A stretch of 14,670 nt of DNA from Bacteroidota bacterium (GTDB taxonomy: Bacteria; Bacteroidota; Bacteroidia; UBA7662), in the NCBI GenBank assembly GCA_016868485.1, contig VGGT01000017.1, forward strand, positions 1-14,670. Direction: 5' to 3'. A program made the position numbers and the translations under genes. Within the stretch, counting starts at the first letter, position 1; each line of letters starts with the position of its first letter. The notes under the pieces were generated by a model that was not told the origin of the DNA, did no database searches, and was given only the letters and a program-made list of their open reading frames with translations. Positions 6,918 through 13,428 of this stretch are shown in pieces.

Positions 6918-7793
6918 ATGAGCATTTTGGTGCATAAGTACTCGAAAATTTTGGTCCAGGGTTTTACAGGTAATGAAGGAACCTTCCACGCCGAACAAAT
7001 GATCGCTTATGGAAGTCCCGTTGTTGGCGGTGTAACACCGGGAAAAGGAGGACAACAACATCTGGGCCTACCTGTTTTCGACACGGTCTCTGAAGCCAAG
7101 GAAAAAACCGGCGCGAACACCTCCATCATTTTTGTTCCCCCGGCTTTTGCAGCAGATGCCATTATGGAAGCGGCTGATGCGGGCATAGAAGTGATCGTAT
7201 GCATCACAGAAGGTATTCCTACGCGTGACATGATCGCTGCACGTGAATATTTGCGTTCAAGAAACAGCCGTCTGATTGGCCCCAATTGTCCGGGCATTAT
7301 TACCCCGGAGGAGGCCAAAGTGGGCATTATGCCAGGCTTCGTTTTCAAAAAGGGGAATGTCGGGATTGTTTCACGATCGGGTACACTGACCTACGAGGCA
7401 GCGGATCAAGTGGTAAAAGCCGGAATGGGTATTTCTACGGCCATTGGAATCGGTGGAGACCCTGTAATTGGAACTACAACGCGGGAGGCGGTTGAGTTAT
7501 TCGCCTCAGATCCGGAGACGGAAGCGATTGTGCTCATTGGTGAGATCGGAGGGCAAATGGAGGCAGATGCCGCCCGTTGGATTCGTGATTCAAAATTGAA
7601 TAAACCCGTTGTTGGATTTATTGCCGGTCAAACGGCCCCCCCTGGTCGAAGAATGGGCCATGCTGGAGCAGTGGTGGGTGGCACCGAAGATACTGCTGCT
7701 GCGAAAATGCGCATCATGGAAGAATGTGGCCTGCACGTTGTGGCTTCTCCCGCCGATATTGGACAGACTGTGAGAAAGGCCCTCGGCCGATAA
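6918..7793 (+). CDS. sucD: Succinyl-CoA synthetase (ligase) alpha subunit
   Basis: TCA-cycle enzyme subunit. Together with SucC it converts succinyl-CoA to succinate with substrate-level phosphorylation of ADP or GDP. The length of 291 residues is standard. An N-terminal CoA-binding Rossmann domain (VQGFTGNEGTFHAEQM, 13-28; then GGVTPGKGG, 37-45) is followed by the ligase domain with IGPNCPGIITP (120-130). The active-site histidine that becomes phosphorylated is His248 in RRMGHAGAVVGG. All key residues are intact. sucC is not adjacent, which is common in Bacteroidota. The 3' end faces nupC with five bases between stop codons and no obvious terminator. Confidence 0.97.
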   Translation: MSILVHKYSKILVQGFTGNEGTFHAEQMIAYGSPVVGGVTPGKGGQQHLGLPVFDTVSEAKEKTGANTSIIFVPPAFAADAIMEAADAGIEVIVCITEGIPTRDMIAAREYLRSRNSRLIGPNCPGIITPEEAKVGIMPGFVFKKGNVGIVSRSGTLTYEAADQVVKAGMGISTAIGIGGDPVIGTTTREAVELFASDPETEAIVLIGEIGGQMEADAARWIRDSKLNKPVVGFIAGQTAPPGRRMGHAGAVVGGTEDTAAAKMRIMEECGLHVVASPADIGQTVRKALGR

Positions 7794-7798
7794 CGCTG

Positions 7799-9097
7799 TT
7801 AGATTCCAAGCAACATACCGGCAATGGTGGCATTCAACAAAGATGCTGCTGTTCCCGCTATTAATGCCTTCACACCCAATTGAGAGAACAAAGTCCTTCG
7901 TTCGGGAATTAATCCGCCGATACCCCCAACCTGTATGCCAATCGATGCAACGTTAGCGAATCCACACAGCGCGTAGGATGCCATCACGATGGTTCGCTCT
8001 GATGCAAATGCACCGCCTGCTTTTAGTTCGGAGAGGCTTGTGAAAGCCACAAACTCATTCAGAATGGCCTTTTCTCCAAGCAACTGCCCCATCAAGAGCA
8101 CATCCTCGCCCCGCACACCCATGAGCCAAGAGATCGGAGCAAACAACATGCCCAACACCAATTGCACACTCAAGCCATCATAGCGCCCCGCGCTTGTTTG
8201 GGCGATCCAGCTGTTTAGGCCTGTCCACCCGCCCACCCAGTGTTGGAGTATATAATTGAACATCGCCATCAGTGCGGTAAAAACCAGGAGCATGGCCCCC
8301 ACATTAACCGCTAATTTCACCCCATCGGTGGTGCCCGTGGCCACCGCTTCGAGTACATTGTCTCCCATGGTCTCGCGGGGAACGCTCAAATCAGCGGAAA
8401 ACGCCTCGGTTTCTGGCACAAGCATCTTAGCAGCCAATATTCCTGCTGGAGCGGCCATTACGGATGCGGTGAGTAGATGTTGCGCAAACAACGCCTGAGC
8501 CTGGGGGTCGCTTCCCCCTAAAAATCCAATGTATGCGGCCATGACAGCCCCGGCAATGGTGGCCATTCCGCCGGTCATTAACGCCATAATCTCCGATCGG
8601 GTCATTCGATTGAGGTAGGGCTTAATCAGCAACGGTGCCTCAGTTTGACCCATAAAAATGTTCGCCGAAGCGGCCAAACTCTCGGCTCCAGATATCTTGA
8701 GGAGCCGGTTCATGACCCAGGCAAAAACAAATACAATGCGTTGCAGTACGCCCAAATAATAGAGTAGACTGGTAAAGGCCGAAAAGAAAACGATGGTGGG
8801 CAACACCTGGAAAACAAATATAAAACCGTATGCATCAACAGATGTTACCAGGCCCCCAAACAGGAATTCTGCTCCCTTGCGCGAAAAACCAAGCAATTGA
8901 ACAATGAAACCACTGACCAAAGAAAACGCATATCCGACCACTTCGACTTTCATGACCAAAACAGCGAGCAACAATTGTAGCCCAAGGGCCGGAAATACGG
9001 TGCGCCATGATATGCACCTTCGGTTCTCAGACAACAAATAGAGTAAGGCGAGCAGAGATGCCAGGCCGATCAGACCATTGAGTATAGACAACATCAT
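7799..9097 (-). CDS. nupC: Concentrative nucleoside transporter (CNT family, NupC-like)
   Basis: Inner-membrane symporter that imports nucleosides with Na+ or H+. The 432 residues are mostly hydrophobic helices. Family landmarks are ANIFMGQTEAPLLIKPY (145-161, the nucleoside- and ion-binding hairpin region), MTRSE (165-169), GEKAILNEFVAF (341-352) and CGFANVASIGIQ (378-389). Two adjacent Met codons (9097 and 9094) are both possible starts; the promoter-like box four bases before 9097 favours the first. It lies downstream of etfB-etfA-nuclease in the same direction, after a 53-base gap with its own promoter. Substrate choice (purine or pyrimidine) cannot be read safely. Confidence 0.94.
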   Translation of the reverse strand: MMLSILNGLIGLASLLALLYLLSENRRCISWRTVFPALGLQLLLAVLVMKVEVVGYAFSLVSGFIVQLLGFSRKGAEFLFGGLVTSVDAYGFIFVFQVLPTIVFFSAFTSLLYYLGVLQRIVFVFAWVMNRLLKISGAESLAASANIFMGQTEAPLLIKPYLNRMTRSEIMALMTGGMATIAGAVMAAYIGFLGGSDPQAQALFAQHLLTASVMAAPAGILAAKMLVPETEAFSADLSVPRETMGDNVLEAVATGTTDGVKLAVNVGAMLLVFTALMAMFNYILQHWVGGWTGLNSWIAQTSAGRYDGLSVQLVLGMLFAPISWLMGVRGEDVLLMGQLLGEKAILNEFVAFTSLSELKAGGAFASERTIVMASYALCGFANVASIGIQVGGIGGLIPERRTLFSQLGVKALIAGTAASLLNATIAGMLLGI

Positions 9098-9101
9098 GGC
9101 C

Positions 9102-9133
9102 CAAACCTAAGGAAAAGAAGCTTAAAAACGCAA
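9102..9133 (-). promoter_or_regulatory. Promoter of nupC (TTG-N21-TAGGTTTG)
   Basis: TTG at 9133-9131, a 21-base spacer and TAGGTTTG at 9109-9102 match the Bacteroidota -33/-7 pattern. The -7 box ends four bases before the nupC ATG, so a leaderless transcript is predicted. nupC can therefore be expressed apart from the etf unit upstream. Confidence 0.6.
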
Positions 9134-9150
9134 GGAAATAAGAAAAAGGG

Positions 9151-9768
9151 TTAAATGAATCCTCTCTTTTTTAGTTCATCTCGAATGAGTGCAGCTTCCT
9201 CATAGTTCTCACCATCAACGGCTTGCTGAAGCCGTTCCTGAAGCTCTGCGAATCCTAATTTGCGATAAGGGGAAGGCTTCGATTCAGGGGCTTTGGCCAT
9301 CAAATCCTCTGAATTATTGATGACTGCATGCGCATCCGAGGGTTCTTGCACGCGATCCGCATCCAATATAACGCCTCCTGAATCCAGTATGTGAGAAAAG
9401 GTATAAACAGGACAGCCAAAACGAACAGCAAGCGCCAAGGCATCTGAAGTTCGGGCGTCGATCTGTCTGAATTCGTTTCCTTGCCGACAGTGCAATCTGC
9501 TGTAGAAAATACCCTCCCTCAAATCAGCTATGACCACCTCTTCTATCTCTATATCGAATTCAGAGGCAAAATTTTTAAATAAATCATGGGTAAGCGGGCG
9601 CGCAGGCTTCATGTTTTCCAATTCAATGGCGATGGCCTGTGCCTCGAAACCCCCGATGATGATGGGCAGTTTACGTCCTCCCCCTTTCTCGCCCAAAATA
9701 AGGGCATAGGAGTTGGCCGAGGTGTTGCTGTCTGAAAGGGCAACGATTTCCAATTCAATTTTCTTCAT
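9151..9768 (-). CDS. Bifunctional nuclease (DUF151/BFN) domain protein with C-terminal UVR motif
   Basis: A 205-residue cytoplasmic protein. Residues 1 to about 140 form the BFN (DUF151) domain, with LPIIIGGFEAQAIAIELE (34-51), RPLTHDL (57-63) and DARTSDALALAVRFGCPVY (104-122), all typical. Plant and bacterial members have been reported with DNase and RNase activity. A linker rich in polar residues leads to a UvrB/UvrC-type UVR motif (about 173-203, ELQERLQQAVDGENYEEAAL). This two-domain form is common in Bacteroidota. The ATG at 9768 overlaps the etfA stop by one base (TGATG), so it is translated from the etf message. Why a putative nuclease is tied to electron-transfer genes is unclear. Function in vivo is not established. 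Confidence 0.9.
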   Translation of the reverse strand: MKKIELEIVALSDSNTSANSYALILGEKGGGRKLPIIIGGFEAQAIAIELENMKPARPLTHDLFKNFASEFDIEIEEVVIADLREGIFYSRLHCRQGNEFRQIDARTSDALALAVRFGCPVYTFSHILDSGGVILDADRVQEPSDAHAVINNSEDLMAKAPESKPSPYRKLGFAELQERLQQAVDGENYEEAALIRDELKKRGFI

Positions 9769-10742
9769 CAGGCGTGAGAAGCCTTAAAGCGCTGAACAGC
9801 TGCAGTTAGACGCGGCAGTACATCAAAGGCATCGCCCACGATACCATAATCAGCCACCTTAAAAAATGGAGCTTCTTTGTCGGTATTGATGGCCACAATC
9901 ACTTTGCTCGAACTCACACCGGCTAAATGTTGAATGGCCCCGGAAATGCCAATGGCAATATATAAATCCGGTTTAATGGTGATGCCCGTTTGACCAACGT
10001 GCTCTTCATGCGGACGCCAGTGCATATCACTGACTGGCTTTGAACAAGCAGTGGCTGCATCGAGACTTGCCGCTAAAGATTCTACCAAATGCCAGTTTTC
10101 GGGGCCCTTTAACCCGCGTCCGGCCGAAACCACGCGCTCAGCCTCTGTTAAGGGAATTTTACCAACCACACGATCGACCCTATTCACTTGAAATTTCTTT
10201 TGATGCCCGTCGGAAGGAACTGCTAAGGCTTCTGTTTTGCATTCACCAACCAAGCGGCTTTCGATGGGAAAGGAATTGGGGGTAATGGCCATGACGCAGG
10301 AATGACCATGAATCTGAAGGTAAGCATAGCCCTTATTAGAAAAGACAGACCGACGAACCTCCCAACCATCATTCGATTTTTTCGGGGCGTCAATCACCCC
10401 CGAGGCCAGTGGCATTCCCAAACGTACGGCCAAACGGGGGGCTACAGACTTTCCTAAGTAGGTATTGGAGATCACAAGTTGTTGTGCCCCTACCCTTGAC
10501 GCAGCTTGCGTGAGATCATGAACCACCGAATCAACATCCATTAAGTCATGTTCCGCTTTGAGGCATAGCGCGACTCCTAATTCCTGCAGTTGCTGGTGGG
10601 CCTCAGCAGAAACTTCAGATGAACAAAGTACGCTGCAATTTGACTGCAAGCTATGGGCCAATTGAACCCCAAAAGACACAGCCTCTAATGCCAGCTTTTT
10701 TAATATACCATCCTGAACAGGAGCGAAAACAAGTACAGACAT
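9768..10742 (-). CDS. etfA: Electron transfer flavoprotein alpha subunit
   Basis: FAD-binding subunit of ETF, which accepts electrons from acyl-CoA and related dehydrogenases and passes them to the quinone pool through ETF-quinone oxidoreductase. The length of 324 residues is normal. The C-terminal FAD domain shows VVSAGRGLKG (204-213), VGQTGITIKPDLYIAIGISG (249-268) and the ETF-alpha signature through VIVAINTDKEAPFFKVADYG (281-300). The start at 10742 was chosen because MSVLVFAP is the family's N-terminus; the in-frame ATG at 10847 lies inside etfB. It follows etfB by 32 bases and overlaps the nuclease gene by one base, so the three form one operon. Confidence 0.96.
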   Translation of the reverse strand: MSVLVFAPVQDGILKKLALEAVSFGVQLAHSLQSNCSVLCSSEVSAEAHQQLQELGVALCLKAEHDLMDVDSVVHDLTQAASRVGAQQLVISNTYLGKSVAPRLAVRLGMPLASGVIDAPKKSNDGWEVRRSVFSNKGYAYLQIHGHSCVMAITPNSFPIESRLVGECKTEALAVPSDGHQKKFQVNRVDRVVGKIPLTEAERVVSAGRGLKGPENWHLVESLAASLDAATACSKPVSDMHWRPHEEHVGQTGITIKPDLYIAIGISGAIQHLAGVSSSKVIVAINTDKEAPFFKVADYGIVGDAFDVLPRLTAAVQRFKASHA

Positions 10743-10774
10743 CCTTTTATCGTGATTTAGTTTTAATTCTATGG

Positions 10775-11515
10775 TTAAATGACTTTTGACTGCTCGTGTA
10801 GGAGCGAGACCAACTGATCCATATCGCCCGCATCCACAAACCTGCAACCCGATTTGGCCACAGGCGGCTCGTAATGCGATACTTGTGTTTGTTCTGCGTT
10901 GACCGATGCTGCAACGACCTCCAAAGGTTTGGTGCGCGCCATCATTATGCCCCTCATGTTGGGGATGCGCGGCTCAGTGAGTTCTTTTTGACAGGTGGCC
11001 ACAAAGGGGTGAGCGACTTGTGCATAGGCCCTACCCCCGTCTACATCGAACGAAACCTCAGCTTCTGTGCCGTTGCTGCTGATGGATGTCATGATGTTGA
11101 CGAGCGGCAAACCCAGCAATTCAGCTAACATGCCCCCTACCATCCCGCCGTTGTAGTCAATAGATTCTCTACCGCAAAGAATCAGATCATAACGATCCTT
11201 GGATGCGATTGCAGCCAATTCACGGGCTACCTGAATCGCGTCTGTTGCATCCGCGTCTACCCGAATGGCTTGATCAGCGCCTATAGCCATGGCCTTACGA
11301 AGATTAGACTCTGAGTCGGCGCGACCGACATGAACCACTGTTACACGTCCACCACCCAATGACTCATTCAATTCAAGGGCCTTGGTTAGTGCCAATTCAT
11401 CGTAGGGATTGATGATGAACTGAACGCCGTTTTTATCGAGTGATTTCCCATCGGCTGCAAATACAATTCGTGTTGTTGTGTCGGGCACCTGGCTCAGACA
11501 GACCAGTATATTCAT
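10775..11515 (-). CDS. etfB: Electron transfer flavoprotein beta subunit
   Basis: Beta subunit of the ETF heterodimer. The 246 residues contain the AMP-binding adenine-nucleotide fold with LCGRESIDYNGGMVGGMLAE (113-132), and the ETF-beta signature around CQKELTEPRIPNMRGIMMAR (175-194), which holds the recognition loop that docks onto partner dehydrogenases. It starts with MNILVCLSQVPDTT, the normal family beginning. It is first in an etfB-etfA-nuclease operon. A TATTTTTG box lies 31 bases upstream. No acyl-CoA dehydrogenase or ETF-quinone oxidoreductase gene is in view. It is a housekeeping (non-bifurcating) ETF by context, although sequence alone does not settle that. Confidence 0.96.
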   Translation of the reverse strand: MNILVCLSQVPDTTTRIVFAADGKSLDKNGVQFIINPYDELALTKALELNESLGGGRVTVVHVGRADSESNLRKAMAIGADQAIRVDADATDAIQVARELAAIASKDRYDLILCGRESIDYNGGMVGGMLAELLGLPLVNIMTSISSNGTEAEVSFDVDGGRAYAQVAHPFVATCQKELTEPRIPNMRGIMMARTKPLEVVAASVNAEQTQVSHYEPPVAKSGCRFVDAGDMDQLVSLLHEQSKVI

Positions 11516-11522
11516 ATTTTTG
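11515..11522 (+). promoter_or_regulatory. -7 box TATTTTTG facing the TPR gene
   Basis: An exact TAnnTTTG match on the plus strand lies 39 bases before the TPR-gene ATG. It begins on the first base of etfB. No TTG -33 element is found at normal spacing, and A/T-rich chance matches are possible here. Confidence 0.35.
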
Positions 11523-11546
11523 AAAAAAGAAGTACGAAATTAAGCA

Positions 11547-11554
11547 CAAAAATA
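11547..11554 (-). promoter_or_regulatory. -7 box TATTTTTG for the etfB operon
   Basis: An exact TAnnTTTG match on the minus strand lies 31 bases before the etfB ATG, within the 46-base divergent gap. No -33 TTG is seen at the usual distance. Confidence 0.45.
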
Positions 11555-11561
11555 AGGATAA

Positions 11562-11909
11562 ATGATGCATGAAAGTAGAAGAAATGAGCGTTTGGAGCGA
11601 CTTCAATTACTGATCCGACAAAACCCTCAGGAGCCATTCTTACCGTATGCACTTGGACTCGAATGGGAGAAACAAGCCGATCTGCAACGAGCCGAAGAGA
11701 TATGGCGCAATCTATTAGTAGAACATCCAGATTATCTGCCTGCCTGGCAACGACTGGCGGAGTTGTATTTAGTGCAAAAACAGTTTATCAATGCACTTCA
11801 TTGCACAAAAGAGGCCTTGCGTTGCTCAGAAAAAACGGGGGATCATCATGCGCATGAAACAGCGTTGGAAATGCTCGAGCAAATTGCAGAACAAATGAAA
11901 ACGGAGTAG
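11562..11909 (+). CDS. Small tetratricopeptide-repeat protein
   Basis: A 115-residue, all-helical, Glu/Gln/Leu-rich protein without a signal peptide. Two to three TPR-like helix pairs are visible. PFLPYALGLEWEKQADLQRAEEIW (25-48) and PDYLPAWQRLAELYLVQKQFINAL (55-78) each show the W/Y-G/A-L-A/G-Y/A spacing of a TPR, and a further helical part follows to the C-terminus. Such a scaffold would mediate protein contacts in the cytoplasm; the partner is unknown. ATG codons at 11562 and 11565 are both possible. It diverges from etfB and converges on the outer membrane protein gene with 13 bases between stop codons. The small size and stand-alone position leave the role open. Confidence 0.75.
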   Translation: MMHESRRNERLERLQLLIRQNPQEPFLPYALGLEWEKQADLQRAEEIWRNLLVEHPDYLPAWQRLAELYLVQKQFINALHCTKEALRCSEKTGDHHAHETALEMLEQIAEQMKTE

Positions 11910-11922
11910 AATCGGTGCACGA

Positions 11923-13428
11923 TTAAAACCGCATTCCAAGACTCAATATCAATTCCGTGCGGAACTGCCGAATGCTTGCACCAAAATTAGGAGCCGGTAT
12001 CGATAAGCTGTACGGTTCATGGTACACATTCCAGGAACGATTCGTAATGCATACATCCAGAATGAACGGATCTTTTCGGTAACCACCCCCCATGGATACC
12101 TCCCGTAGTGCCCGATTTCCTCCACCGGTATTGAGCTCTGCCACAAATGGCGTAGTGGTATAGGCCATGCCCATCCGCAAGGCATACGGACCGAGCAGTC
12201 CTTCGGCGCCAAAACGAAAGGTACTGGTGGACTGCAGCAAATTACGAACGTCACTGTTCACCCCGCGCGCCCATTCTGAAGTACCCGCATCGAGGCCTTC
12301 GGTGCGCACACGCATGCGTTGAAAAGACATATAATCATAGCCTGCCGTAATAAGGCCTTTTTTAGGAAAAACCATGGCCAAACCGACGCTTGTTCGGGCT
12401 GGCCTGCGAAATTTATACACAAAGGGGGCAAATACAGGTGATGATGCGAACGCATAGGTGGGTACCGAATCGAACGTAGCCTCAAGATCGGTTTGAAAAT
12501 CCTCTTCAACAGTGAGTCTCGATGGGGGTACATAAGAAAACCCCAACCGAAAGAAATCTGAGGGCTTAAAAATGGCTCCGAGTTTCCATTCAAACCCATC
12601 GGCGACCGAATAGATGTTCTGCGTATACCGAAGCGACTTAAAGTCAAAGATGCTATCGGCTTCATCTGATTCAGTAAATGAAGAAAACCGATCAAATCGT
12701 GCGCTGAGTATGCTGAGCGATGCACCCAATTGGATCATGTTCTTCCAATTACCTGCCAAGGTAAATTGATAGTCAGACATTTGTCCATTGCTGCGTGCTT
12801 CTTCTTCCTGCCGTACACCACCGCTTGGAACGATTGAGAAGTAATATGACGTGCTATCGCCCGGTCGTTGAGGATAAATGAGCCCAGTGCGGGCGGCTAA
12901 TGCCGCTGAAAAGGGAAATTGTGCGGCTACAAAAGCAGAACCTGAATTGGCCTCTTCCTGAAAATACTGAACCAAACTGGTCTTGTTATTGAATCCATCA
13001 AGCTGCCATCGATCCGAATAAACAGCGGTTTGGTTTAAAGTAAACCCATAATGCACACGCATCCAGCCCGATCCGCTTTCCTGCGGTTTTTCTGCAATGA
13101 CAATACCAAGAGCGGGAATCCGCACATCCCCCCTACTGCTGCGCGTGCGGTTGTTCAAGTAATCAGATTGAGAACCTACCGAGCCCATAGAGGCTGACAA
13201 ACCCAAAACGGAAGAATGAAAACCTGCGATTCCGGCGGGATTGGAAGAAGCACCGCCCCAATCAGCACCCAAAGCCACGAATGAACCGCCTAAGGCCGTT
13301 GTCCGGGCAGAGCCCACCGGCTGAAACCGACTCAATTGAAGCAGATCAAGCGCATACTGAGCGAATGATGCACTCGAACAGAGGACAGAACCCGCCAAGG
13401 CTAGGGGCCAAAAATGAGCGCGCTTCAT
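11923..13428 (-). CDS. FadL/OmpP1-like outer membrane beta-barrel protein
   Basis: A 501-residue protein with a signal peptide (basic MKR, hydrophobic core, cleavage likely after Ala23 in SASFA-Q). The mature N-terminus carries GSARTTALGGSFVALGADWG (38-57) and then NPAGI, the N-terminal plug motif of FadL/OmpP1/PorV-like transporters. The remainder alternates polar and hydrophobic residues, rich in Tyr, Phe and Gly, as in barrel strands, and ends in LSLGMRF with the C-terminal Phe typical of outer membrane proteins. Relatives take up hydrophobic compounds, but the substrate here is unknown. The ATG overlaps the upstream gene's stop by four bases (ATGA), so the two are translated together. Confidence 0.85.
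   Translation of the reverse strand: MKRAHFWPLALAGSVLCSSASFAQYALDLLQLSRFQPVGSARTTALGGSFVALGADWGGASSNPAGIAGFHSSVLGLSASMGSVGSQSDYLNNRTRSSRGDVRIPALGIVIAEKPQESGSGWMRVHYGFTLNQTAVYSDRWQLDGFNNKTSLVQYFQEEANSGSAFVAAQFPFSAALAARTGLIYPQRPGDSTSYYFSIVPSGGVRQEEEARSNGQMSDYQFTLAGNWKNMIQLGASLSILSARFDRFSSFTESDEADSIFDFKSLRYTQNIYSVADGFEWKLGAIFKPSDFFRLGFSYVPPSRLTVEEDFQTDLEATFDSVPTYAFASSPVFAPFVYKFRRPARTSVGLAMVFPKKGLITAGYDYMSFQRMRVRTEGLDAGTSEWARGVNSDVRNLLQSTSTFRFGAEGLLGPYALRMGMAYTTTPFVAELNTGGGNRALREVSMGGGYRKDPFILDVCITNRSWNVYHEPYSLSIPAPNFGASIRQFRTELILSLGMRF

Noticed and set aside
11910..11924. Hairpin AATCG-gtgca-CGATT between convergent TPR and barrel genes
   Set aside because: A five-pair, AT-containing stem with no T-run on either side is too weak to call a terminator.
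13378..13380. Cys17 in the barrel protein's leader as a lipoprotein site
   Set aside because: The residue before it is Leu, not Gly, Ala or Ser, so the lipobox fails; SASFA at 19-23 fits an ordinary signal peptidase site.
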